Assembly (NCBI GenBank): GCA_964057225.1 | Contig: OZ059894.1 | Location: 3,782,001-3,846,000 of the forward strand | Source of the DNA: Auanema rhodensis | Lineage: Eukaryota > Nematoda > Chromadorea > Rhabditida > Rhabditidae | Direction of reading: 5' to 3' | DNA length: 64,000 nucleotides | Shown here: positions 53,353 through 64,000 of the stretch, in pieces | Numbering within the stretch: position 1 is the stretch's first letter | How the letters are laid out: each line of letters begins with the position of its first letter | Notes under the pieces: model-generated | Told to the model about the DNA's origin: nothing | Seen by the model: only the letters and a program-made list of their open reading frames with translations | The model's database searches: none | Made by a program: the position numbers and the translations under genes

Positions 53353-55458
53353 ATTCGATGCGGATTTTTAAGCTGCATCGATCTGTGTTATCAGATTTGC
53401 GCTAGCTTAAAAATGCACCGAGATATCAACTGATATAAGTTCACACTTATATCCTCGATTTTCACCCTGAAGAATTAATTTTTTCGTTGAATAACAATGT
53501 CCATCGTCTTCGCCTTAAAAAAAGGTATCTAAAAACATCTACTTTTCGCTAAATTATTTTGAAATTTTTCGAAAAAATTTTTGTCAAAATGTTTTTGGAA
53601 GCAATGTTGAGTGTACATGGAAACTCAACATACACTAATGCATCATTTTTCAAACGATCATAACTAATTTTTGTATTAAGCGTTTCTCAATGTAGTATAG
53701 TGCATTCGATGCGGATTTTTAAGCTGCGTCGATCTGTGTTATCAGATTTGCGCTAGCTTAAAAATGCACCGAGATATCAACTGATATAAGTTCACACTTA
53801 TATCCTCGATTTTCACCCTGAAGAATTAATTTTTTCGTTGAATAACAATGTCCATCATCTTTGCCTCAAAAAAAGGTATCTAAAAACATCTACTTTTTGC
53901 TAAATTATTTTGAAATTTTTCGAAAAAATTTTTGTCAAAATGTTTTTGGAAGCAATGTTGAGTGTACATGGAAACTCAACATACACTAATTCATCATTTT
54001 TCAAACGATCATAACTAATTTTTGTATTGAGCGTTTCTCAATGTAGTATAGTGCATTCGATGCGGATTTTTAAGCTGCATCGATCTGTGTTATCAGATTT
54101 GCGCTAGCTTAAAAATGCACCGAGATATCAACTGATATAAGTTCACACTTATATCCTCGATTTTCACCCTGAAGAATTAATTTTTTCGTTGAATAACAAT
54201 GTCCATCGTCTTCGCCTTAAAAAAAGGTATCTAAAAACATCTACTTTTCGCTAAATTATTTTGAAATTTTTCGAAAAAATTTTTGTCAAAATGTTTTTGG
54301 AAGCAATGTTGAGTGTACATGGAAACTCAACATACACTAATGCATCATTTTTCAAACGATCATAACTAATTTTTGTATTAAGCGTTTCTCAATGTAGTAT
54401 AGTGCATTCGATGCGGATTTTTAAGCTGCGTCGATCTGTGTTATCAGATTTGCGCTAGCTTAAAAATGCACCGAGATATCAACTGATATAAGTTCACACT
54501 TATATCCTCGATTTTCACCCTGAAGAATTAATTTTTTCGTTGAATAACAATGTCCATCATCTTTGCCTCAAAAAAAGGTATCTAAAAACATCTACTTTTT
54601 GCTGAATTATTTTGAAATTTTTCGAAAAAATTTTTGTCAAAATGTTTTTGGAAGCAATGTTGAGTGTACATGGAAACTCAACATACACTAATTCATCATT
54701 TTTCAAACGATCATAACTAATTTTTGTATTGAGCGTTTCTCAATGTAGTATAGTGCATTCGATGCGGATTTTTAAGCTGCATCGATCTGTGTTATCAGAT
54801 TTGCGCTAGCTTAAAAATGCACCGAGATATCAACTGATATAAGTTCACACTTATATCCTCGATTTTCACCCTGAAGAATTAATTTTTTCGTTGAATAACA
54901 ATGTCCATCGTCTTCGCCTTAAAAAAAGGTATCTAAAAACATCTACTTTTTGCTAAATTATTTTGAAATTTTTCGAAAAAATTTTTGTCAAAATGTTTTT
55001 GGAAGCAATGTTGAGTGTACATGGAAACTCAACATACACTAATGCATCATTTTTCAAACGATCATAACTAATTTTTGTATTAAGCGTTTTTCAATGTAGT
55101 ATAGTGCATTCGATGCGGATTTTTAAGCTGCGTCGATCTGTGTTATCAGATTTGCGCTAGCTTAAAAATGCACCGAGATATCAACTGATATAAGTTCACA
55201 CTTATATCCTCGATTTTCACCCTGAAGAATTAATTTTTTCGTTGAATAACAATGTCCATCATCTTTGCCTCAAAAAAAGGTATCTAAAAACATCTACTTT
55301 TTGCTAAATTATTTTGAAATTTTTCGAAAAAATTTTTGTCAAAATGTTTTTGGAAGCAATGTTGAGTGTACATGGAAACTCAACATACACTAATGCATCA
55401 TTTTTCAAACGATCATAACTAATTTTTGTATTAAGCGTTTCTCAATGTAGTATAGTGC
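53353..55458. repeat. Dimer repeated three times (monomers 153-158)
   Basis: Units 153, 155 and 157 have GCATCGATC and TTCGCCTTA, the first two with CTTTTCGC. Units 154, 156 and 158 have GCGTCGATC, GTGTT, CATCATCTTTGCC and CCTCAAAAAAAGG. The CATCATC mark also occurs in monomer 150, together with GCTGAATTATT, which reappears in 156. The third round is less pure: 157 lacks CTTTTCGC and has a private CGTTTTTCAATG, and 158 has TGCATC and TTAAGCG rather than TTCATC and TTGAGCG. Confidence 0.86.
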
Positions 55459-56160
55459 ATTCGATGCGGATTTTTAAGCTGCGTCGATCTGTTTTATCAG
55501 ATTTGCGCTAGCTTAAAAATGCACCGAGATATCAACTGATATAAGTTCACACTTATATCCTCGATTTTCACCCTGAAGAATTAATTTTTTCGTTGAATAA
55601 CAATGTCCATCGTCTTCGCCTTAAAAAAAGGTATCTAAAAACATCTACTTTTTGCTAAATTATTTTGAAATTTTTCGAAAAAATTTTTGTCAAAATGTTT
55701 TTGGAAGCAATGTTGAGTGTACATGGAAACTCAACATACACTAATGCATCATTTTTCAAACGATCATAACTAATTTTTGTATTAAGCGTTTCTCAATGTA
55801 GTATAGTGCATTCGATGCGGATTTTCAAGCTGCGTCGATCTGTGTTATCAGATTTGCGCTAGCTTAAAAATGCACCGAGATATCAACTGATATAAGTTCA
55901 CACTTATATCCTCGATTTTCACCCTGAAGAATTAATTTTTTCGTTGAATAACAATGTCCATCGTCTTCGCCTTAAAAAAAGGTATCTAAAAACATCTACT
56001 TTTTGCTAAATTATTTTGAAATTTTTCGAAAAAATTTTTGTCAAAATGTTTTTGGAAGCAATGTTGAGTGTACATGGAAACTCAACATACACTAATGCAT
56101 CATTTTTCAAACGATCATAACTAATTTTTGTATTGAGCGTTTCTCAATGTAGAATAGTGC
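55459..56160. repeat. Transition monomers 159-160
   Basis: Monomer 159 is a plain GTTTT-family unit. Monomer 160 begins with TTTTCAAGCTG (as in 67 and 71), has TTCGCCTTA in the middle, and ends TTGAGC...TAGAATAG like the family that follows. It looks like a junction unit joining two families. Confidence 0.75.
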
Positions 56161-59100
56161 ATTCGATGCGGATTTTTAATCTGCGTCGGTCTGTGTTATC
56201 AGATTTGCGCTAGCTTAAAAATGCACCGAGATATCAACTGATATATGTTCACACTTATATCCTCGATTTTCACCCTGAAGAATTAATTTTTTCGTTGAAT
56301 AACAATGTCCATCGTCTTTGCCTTAAAAAAAGGAATCTAAAAACATCTACTTTTTGCTAAATTATTTTGAAATTTTTCGAAAAAATTTTTGTCAAAATGT
56401 TTTTGGAAGCAATGTTGAGTGTACATGGAAACTCAACATACACTAATTCATCATTTTTCAAACGATCATAACTAATTTTTGTATTAAGCGTTTCTCAATG
56501 TAGTATAGTGCATTCGATGCGGATTTTTAAGCTGCATCGATCTGTGTTATCAGATTTGCGCTAGCTTAAAAATGCACCGAGATATCAACTGATATAAGTT
56601 CACACTTATATCCTCGATTTTCACCCTGAAGAATTAATTTTTTCGTTGAATAACATCGTCCATCGTCTTTGCCTTGAAAAAAGGAATCTAAAAACATCTA
56701 CTTTTTGCTAAATTATTTTGAAATTTTTCGAAAAAATTTTTGTCAAAATGTTTTTGGAAGCAATGTTGATTGTACATGGAAACTCAACATACACTAATGC
56801 ATCATTTTTCAAACGATCATAACTAATTTTTGTATTGAGCGTTTCTCAATGTAGAATAGTGCATTCGATGCGGATTTTTAATCTGCGTCGGTCTGTGTTA
56901 TCAGATTTGCGCTAGCTTAAAAATGCACCGAGATATCAACTGATATATGTTCACACTTATATCCTCGATTTTCACCCTGAAGAATTAATTTTTTCGTTGA
57001 ATAACAATGTCCATCGTCTTTGCCTTGAAAAAAGGAATCTAAAAACATCTACTTTTTGCTAAATTATTTTGAAATTTTTCGAAAAAATTTTTGTCAAAAT
57101 GTTTTTGGAAGCAATGTTGAGTGTACATGGAAACTCAACATACACTAATGCATCATTTTTCAAACGATCATAACTAATTTTTGTATTAAGCGTTTCTCAA
57201 TGTAGTATAGTGCATTCGATGCGGATTTTTAAGCTGCATCGATCTGTGTTATCAGATTTGCGCTAGCTTAAAAATGCACCGAGATATCAACTGATATAAG
57301 TTCACACTTATATCCTCGATTTTCACCCTGAAGAATTAATTTTTTCGTTCAATAACATCGTCCATCGTCTTTGCCTTGAAAAAAGGAATCTAAAAACATC
57401 TACTTTTTGCTAAATTATTTTGAAATTTTTCGAAAAAATTTTTGTCAAAATGTTTTTGGAAGCAATGTTGAGTGTACATGGAAACTCAACATACACTAAT
57501 GCATCATTTTTCAAACGATCATAACTAATTTTTGTATTAAGCGTTTCTCAATGTAGTATAGTTCATTCGATGCGGATTTTTAAGCTGCGTCGATCTGTGT
57601 TATCAGATTTGCGCTAGCTTAAAAATGCACCGAGATATCAACTGATATAAGTTCACACTTATATCCTCGATTTTCACCCTGAAGAATTAATTTTTTCGTT
57701 GAATAACAATGTCCATCGTCTTTGCCTTGAAAAAAAAATTTAAAAACATCTACTTTTTGCTAAATTATTTTGAAATTTTTCGAAAAAATTTTTGTCAAAA
57801 TGTTTTTGGAAGCAATGTTGAGTGTACATGGAAACTCAACATACACTAATTCATCATTTTTCAAACGATCATAACTAATTTTTGTATTAAGCGTTTCTCA
57901 ATGTAGTATAGTGCATTCGATGCGGATTTTTAATCTGCGTCGGTCTGTGTTATCAGATTTGCGCTAGCTTAAAAATGCACCGAGATATCAACTGATATAT
58001 GTTCACACTTATATCCTCGATTTTCACCCTGAAGAATTAATTTTTTCGTTGAATAACAATGTCCATCGTCTTTGCCTTGAAAAAAGGAATCTAAAAACAT
58101 CTACTTTTTGCTAAATTATTTTGAAATTTTTCGAAAAAATTTTTGTCAAAATGTTTTTGGAAGCAATGTTGAGTGTACATGGAAACTCAACATACACTAA
58201 TTCATCATTTTTCAAACGATCATAACTAATTTTTGTATTAAGCGTTTCTCAATGTAGTATAGTGCATTCGATGCGGATTTTTAAGCTGCATCGATCTGTG
58301 TTATCAGATTTGCGCTAGCTTAAAAATGCACCGAGATATCAACTGATATAAGTTCACACTTATATCCTCGATTTTCACCCTGAAGAATTAATTTTTTCGT
58401 TGAATAACATCGTCCATCGTCTTTGCCTTGAAAAAAGGAATCTAAAAACATCTACTTTTTGCTAAATTATTTTGAAATTTTTCGAAAAAATTTTTGTCAA
58501 AATGTTTTTGGAAGCAATGTTGATTGTACATGGAAACTCAACATACACTAATGCATCATTTTTCAAACGATCATAACTAATTTTTGTATTGAGCGTTTCT
58601 CAATGTAGAATAGTGCATTCGATGCGGATTTTTACTCTGCGTCGGTCTGTGTTATCAGATTTGCGCTAGCTTAAAAATGCACCGAGATATCAACTGATAT
58701 ATGTTCACACTTATATCCTCGATTTTCACCCTGAAGAATTAATTTTTTCGTTGAATAACAATGTCCATCGTCTTTGCCTTGAAAAAAGGAATCTAAAAAC
58801 ATCTACTTTTTGCTAAATTATTTTGAAATTTTTCGAAAAAATTTTTGTCAAAATGTTTTTGGAAGCAATGTTGAGTGTACATGGAAACTCAACATACACT
58901 AATGCATCATTTTTCAAACGATCATAACTAATTTTTGTATTAAGCGTTTCTCAATGTAGTATAGTGCATTCGATGCGGATTTTTAAGCTGCATCGATCTG
59001 TGTTATCAGATTTGCGCTAGCTTAAAAATGCACCGAGATATCAACTGATATAAGTTCACACTTATATCCTCGATTTTCACCCTGAAGAATTAATTTTTTC

Positions 59101-59669
59101 GTTGAATAACATCGTCCATCGTCTTTGCCTTGAAAAAAGGAATCTAAAAACATCTACTTTTTGCTAAATTATTTTGAAATTTTTCGAAAAAATTTTTGTC
59201 AAAATGTTTTTGGAAGCAATGTTGATTGTACATGGAAACTCAACATACACTAATGCATCATTTTTCAAACGATCATAACTAATTTTTGTATTCAGCGTTT
59301 CTCAATGTAGAATAGTGCATTCGATGCGGATTTTTAATCTGCGTCGGTCTGTGTTATCAGATTTGCGCTAGCTTAAAAATGCACCGAGATATCAACTGAT
59401 ATATGTTCACACTTATATCCTCGATTTTCACCCTGAAGAATTAATTTTTTCGTTGAATAACAATGTCCATCGTCTTTGCCTTGAAAAAAGGAATCTAAAA
59501 ACATCTACTTTTTGCTAAATTATTTTGAAATTTTTCGAAAAAATTTTTGTCAAAATGTTTTTGGAAGCAATGTTGAGTGTACATGGAAACTCAACATACA
59601 CTAATGCATCATTTTTCAAACGATCATAACTAATTTTTGTATTAAGCGTTTCTCAATGTAGTATAGTGC
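56161..59669. repeat. Island of the TAATCTG/TAGAATAG family (monomers 161-170)
   Basis: These ten units return to the types seen at 26-29 kb. GCATCGATC/CATCG/GATTG/TAGAATAG units (162, 167, 169) alternate with TAATCTG/GTCGGTC/ATATGTTC units (161, 163, 166, 168, 170); 168 has the private TACTCTG. Monomer 164 has CGTTCAAT and TAGTTCATT, both known from 79, 82 and 83. Monomer 165 has lost a base in its A run (nine A then TTT, near 57730). The island is flanked on both sides by GTTTT-family monomers, so it was either inserted by long-range exchange or is a remnant of older array. Confidence 0.85.
57565..57914 (+). repeat. Monomer 165, 350 bp, one-base deletion in the A run
   Basis: After CCTTG the unit has nine A followed by TTTAAAAAC, where neighbours have six A, GGAA and TCTAAAAAC. 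Both G are lost to A, C has become T, and the length is one base short. Only this copy of the change was seen. Confidence 0.8.
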
Positions 59670-62600
59670 ATTCGATGCGGATTTTTAAGCTGCGTCGATC
59701 TGTTTTATCAGATTTGCGCAAGCTTAAAAATGCACCGAGATATCAACTGATATAAGTTCACACTTATATCCTCGATTTTCACCCTGAAGAATTAATTTTT
59801 TCGTTGAATAACAATGTCCATCGTCTTTGCCTTAAAAAAAGGTATCTAAAAACATCTACTTTTTGCTAAATTATTTTGAAATTTTTCGAAAAAATTTTTG
59901 TCAAAATGTTTTTGGAAGCAATGTTGAGTGTACATGGAAACTCAACATACACTAATGCATCATTTTTCAAACGATCATAACTAATTTTTGTATTAAGCGT
60001 TTCTCAATGTAGTATAGTGCATTCGATGCGGATTTTTAAGCTGCGTCGATCTGTTTTATCAGATTTGCGCTAGCTTAAAAATGCACCGAGATATCAACTG
60101 ATATAAGTTCACACTTATATCCTCGATTTTCACCCTGAAGAATTAATTTTTTCGTTGAATAACAATGTCCATCGTCTTCGCCTTAAAAAAAGGTATCTAA
60201 AAACATCTACTTTTTGCTAAATTATTTTGAAATTTTTCGAAAAAATTTTTGTCAAAATGTTTTTGGAAGCAATGTTGAGTGTACATGGAAACTCAACATA
60301 CACTAATGCATCATTTTTCAAACGATCATAACTAATTTTTGTATTAAGCGTTTCTCAATGTAGTATAGTGCATTCGATGCGGATTTTTAAGCTGCGTCGA
60401 TCTGTTTTATCAGATTTGCGCTAGCTTAAAAATGCACCGAGATATCAACTGATATAAGTTCACACTTATATCCTCGATTTTCACCCTGAAGAATTAATTT
60501 TTTCGTTGAATAACAATGTCCATCGTCTTCGCCTTAAAAAAAGATATCTAAAAACATCTACTTTTTGCTAAATTATTTTGAAATTTTTCGAAAAAATTTT
60601 TGTCAAAATGTTTTTGGAAGCAATGTTGAGTGTACATGGAAACTCAACATACACTAATGCATCATTTTTCAAACGATCATAACTAATTTTTGTATTAAGC
60701 GTTTCTCAATGTAGTATAGTGCATTCGATGCGGATTTTTAAGCTGCGTCGATCTGTTTTATCAGATTTGCGCTAGCTTAAAAATGCACCGAGATATCAAC
60801 TGATATAAGTTCACACTTATATCCTCGATTTTCACCCTGAAGAATTAATTTTTTCGTTGAATAACAATGTCCATCGTCTTCGCCTTAAAAAAAGGTATCT
60901 AAAAACATCTACTTTTTGCTAAATTATTTTGAAATTTTTCGAAAAAATTTTTGTCAAAATGTTTTTGGAAGCAATGTTGAGTGTACATGGAAACTCAACA
61001 TACACTAATGCATCATTTTTCAAACGATCATAACTAATTTTTGTATTAAGCGTTTCTCAATGTAGTATAGTGCATTCGATGCGGATTTTTAAGCTGCGTC
61101 GATCTGTTTTATCAGATTTGCGCAAGCTTAAAAATGCACCGAGATATCAACTGATATAAATTCACACTTATATCCTCGATTTTCACCCTGAAGAATTAAT
61201 TTTTTCGTTGAATAACAATGTCCATCGTCTTCGCCTTAAAAAAAGGTATCTAAAAACATCTACTTTTTGCTAAATTATTTTGAAATTTTTCGAAAAAATT
61301 TTTGTCAAAATGTTTTTGGAAGCAATGTTGAGTGTACATGGAAACTCAACATACACTAATTCATCATTTTTCAAACGATCATAACTAATTTTTGTATTGA
61401 GCGTTTCTCAATGTAGTATAGTGCATTCGATGCGGATTTTTAAGCTGCATCGATCTGTGTTATCAGATTTGCGCTAGCTTAAAAATGCACCGAGATATCA
61501 ACTGATATAAGTTCACACTTATATCCTCGATTTTCACCCTGAAGAATTAATTTTTTCGTTGAATAACAATGTCCATCGTCTTTGCCTCAAAAAAAGGTAT
61601 CTAAAAACATCTACTTTTTGCTAAATTATTTTGAAATTTTTCGAAAAAATTTTTGTCAAAATGTTTTTGGAAGCAATGTTGAGTGTACATGGAAACTCAA
61701 CATACACTAATGCATCATTTTTCAAACGATCATAACTAATTTTTGTATTAAGCGTTTCTCAATGTAGTATAGTGCATTCGATGCGGATTTTTAAGCTGCG
61801 TCGATCTGTTTTATCAGATTTGCGCTAGCTTAAAAATGCACCGAGATATCAACTGATATAAGTTCACACTTATATCCTCGATTTTCACCCTGAAGAATTA
61901 ATTTTTTCGTTGAATAACAATGTCCATCGTCTTCGCCTTAAAAAAAGGTATCTAAAAACATCTACTTTTTGCTAAATTATTTTGAAATTTTTCGAAAAAA
62001 TTTTTGTCAAAATGTTTTTGGAAGCAATGTTGAGTGTACATGGAAACTCAACATACACTAATGCATCATTTTTCAAACGATCATAACTAATTTTTGTATT
62101 AAGCGTTTCTCAATGTAGTATAGTGCATTCGATGCGGATTTTTAAGCTGCGTCGATCTGTTTTATCAGATTTGCGCAAGCTTAAAAATGCACCGAGATAT
62201 CAACTGATATAAGTTCACACTTATATCCTCGATTTTCACCCTGAAGAATTAATTTTTTCGTTGAATAACAATGTCCATCGTCTTCGCCTTAAAAAAAGGT
62301 ATCTAAAAACATCTACTTTTTGCTAAATTATTTTGAAATTTTTCGAAAAAATTTTTGTCAAAATGTTTTTGGAAGCAATGTTGAGTGTACATGGAAACTC
62401 AACATACACTAATGCATCATTTTTCAAACGATCATAACTAATTTTTGTATTAAGCGTTTCTCAATGTAGTATAGTGCATTCGATGCGGATTTTTAAGCTG
62501 CGTCGATCTGTTTTATCAGATTTGCGCTAGCTTAAAAATGCACCGAGATATCAACTGATATAAGTTCACAGTTATATCCTCGATTTTCACCCTGAAGAAT

Positions 62601-63881
62601 TAATTTTTTCGTTGAATAACAATGTCCATCGTCTTCGCCTTAAAAAAAGGTATCTAAAAACATCTACTTTTTGCTAAATTATTTTGAAATTTTTCGAAAA
62701 AATTTTTGTCAAAATGTTTTTGGAAGCAATGTTGAGTGTACATGGAAACTCAACATACACTAATGCATCATTTTTCAAACGATCATAACTAATTTTTGTA
62801 TTAAGCGTTTCTCAATGTAGTATAGTGCATTCGATGCGGATTTTTAAGCTGCGTCGATCTGTTTTATCAGATTTGCGCTAGCTTAAAAATGCACCGAGAT
62901 ATCAACTGATATAAGTTCACACTTATATCCTCGATTTTCACCCTGAAGAATTAATTTTTTCGTTGAATAACAATGTCCATCGTCTTCGCCTTAAAAAAAG
63001 GTATCTAAAAACATCTACTTTTTGCTAAATTATTTTGAAATTTTTCGAAAAAACTTTTGTCAAAATGTTTTTGGAAGCAATGTTGAGTGTACATGGAAAC
63101 TCAACATACACTAATGCATCATTTTTCAAACGATCATAACTAATTTTTGTATTAAGCGTTTCTCAATGTAGTATAGTGCATTCGATGCGGATTTTTAAGC
63201 TGCGTCGATCTGTTTTATCAGATTTGCGCTAGCTTAAAAATGCACCGAGATATCAACTGATATAAGTTCACACTTATATCCTCGATTTTCACCCTGAAGA
63301 ATTAATTTTTTCGTTGAATAACAATGTCCATCGTCTTCGCCTTAAAAAAAGGTATCTAAAAACATCTACTTTTTGCTAAATTATTTTGAAATTTTTCGAA
63401 AAAATTTTTGTCAAAATGTTTTTGGAAGCAATGTTGAGTGTACATGGAAACTCAACATACACTAATGCATCATTTTTCAAACGATCATAACTAATTTTTG
63501 TATTAAGCGTTTCTCAATGTAGTATAGTGCATTCGATGCGGATTTTTAAGCTGCGTCGATCTGTTTTATCAGATTTGCGCTAGCTTAAAAATGCACCGAG
63601 ATATCAACTGATATAAGTTCACACTTATATCCTCGATTTTCACCCTGAAGAATTAATTTTTTCGTTGAATAACAATGTCCATCGTCTTCGCCTTAAAAAA
63701 AGGTATCTAAAAACATCTACTTTTTGCTAAATTATTTTGAAATTTTTCGAAAAAATTTTTGTCAAAATGTTTTTGGAAGCAATGTTGAGTGTACATGGAA
63801 ACTCAACATACACTAATGCATCATTTTTCAAACGATCATAACTAATTTTTGTATTAAGCGTTTCTCAATGTAGTATAGTGC
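59670..63881. repeat. GTTTT-family monomers 171-182, relatively uniform
   Basis: Most units share GCGTCGATC, GTTTTATC, TTCGCCTTA, AAAGGTATC and GAGTGT. Exceptions give a faint register. GCAAGC units are 171, 175 and 178, and 176 is a GCATCGATC/CCTCAAAAAAAGG unit preceded by TTCATC and TTGAGCG, as in 113-114. Private changes: AAAGATATC (173), ATAAATTCAC (175), CACAGTTATAT (179) and AAAAAACTTTTG (180). This is the most homogeneous stretch of the right half. Confidence 0.8.
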
Positions 63882-64000
63882 ATTCGATGCGGATTTTTAA
63901 GCTGCGTCGATCTGTTTTATCAGATTTGCGCTAGCTTAAAAATGCACCGAGATATCAACTGATATAAGTTCACACTTATATCCTCGATTTTCACCCTGAA
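63882..64000 (+). repeat. Partial monomer 183, cut by the window end
   Basis: These are the first 119 bases of a GTTTT-family unit, ending at ...CACCCTGAA. It contains the complete nested dyad (unit 12-62) and the overlapping dyads (unit 71-101). The array clearly continues beyond the window. Confidence 0.95.

Larger units (their letters stand above)
1..64000. repeat. Satellite DNA array, 351-bp monomer, about 182.3 copies
   Basis: The entire window is a head-to-tail array of one 351-bp unit in constant orientation. Unit starts (ATTCGATGCGG or close variants) fall at 1, 352, 703, 1054 and so on; monomer 100 starts at 34750 and the last, partial one (183) at 63882. Base composition of a hand-counted unit is 111 G+C in 351. 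Neighbouring monomers differ at a few diagnostic sites, mainly unit positions 4, 20, 25, 29, 35, 51, 86, 111, 120-121, 133, 145-146, 159, 164-165, 174, 259, 288, 326 and 342-346. Both window ends lie inside the array. Arrays of this kind normally form centromeric or pericentromeric heterochromatin; that location is inferred, not seen. No interrupting mobile element or unique DNA was found on either strand. Confidence 0.99.

Noticed and set aside
63050-63060. A third copy of the one-base deletion of monomers 120 and 134
   Set aside because: Monomer 180 has the same T-to-C change but keeps six A, so its length is normal and it is a substitution only.
1-64000. A CRISPR array or bacterial repeat locus
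   Set aside because: Units are 351 bp with no unique spacers, every part of the unit is repeated, and no cas-like genes are present.
1-64000. Short ATG-started open frames within monomers
   Set aside because: All are cut by stops that recur every unit, they repeat identically in each copy, and they show no coding bias.

Overview
The whole 64,000-base window is one uninterrupted tandem satellite DNA array. The unit is 351 bp, about 68-69 % A+T by hand count of one monomer, and every copy points the same way. Taking the first base of the window as unit position 1, there are 182 complete monomers and a 119-bp partial one at the right end. Monomer n starts at 1+351(n-1) up to n=120; five one-base indels (two pairs of which are copies of the same event) shift the register by no more than 2 bp after that. 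I see no protein gene, RNA gene, transposon, unique sequence or array edge.

This is a eukaryotic heterochromatin-type (centromeric or pericentromeric) satellite. The unit is close to two nucleosome repeats long and has no CENP-B box. CpG is not depleted (about 12 per unit against about 9 expected from base composition), which argues against a heavily germline-methylated genome such as a vertebrate or plant and fits many insects. The species cannot be named from the sequence.

The monomer has a clear internal design. Unit bases 12-62 form a nested imperfect inverted repeat (11-bp outer arms, then a 3-bp and a 5-bp inner arm). Bases 71-101 hold two overlapping, mutually exclusive inverted repeats. 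Bases 213-224 are a TTCGAA-centred palindrome inside A/T tracts, and 252-279 a 9-bp stem with a 10-base loop. Unit bases 52-84 hardly vary across the window.

By layout, linked variants divide the array into blocks. 1-3510: mixed monomers. 3511-5967: a dimeric (702-bp) alternation. 5968-10881: mixed, ending in a preview of the next block. 10882-16497 and 16498-21762: a 16-monomer higher-order repeat and its 15-monomer second copy. 21763-23166: mixed. 23167-25974: a duplicated 4-mer. 25975-28782: a dimer/trimer family carrying TAATCTG and TAGAATAG marks. 28783-30537: a 4-mer. 30538-38259: a duplicated 11-mer (3,861 bp) with dimers nested in it. 38260-38961: plain monomers. 38962-48085: a 14-mer (4,913 bp) and most of its second copy. 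48086-53352: broken continuations of that 14-mer. 53353-55458: three copies of a dimer. 55459-56160: transition. 56161-59669: an island of the family seen at 26-29 kb. 59670-64000: more uniform monomers carrying GTTTT at unit 33-37.

Nothing here encodes a product as far as can be seen. The array's biology, if any, lies in chromatin, DNA shape, or satellite transcripts. Its history is repeated unequal exchange and conversion-like mixing at scales of 1, 2, 4, 11, 14 and 16 monomers.
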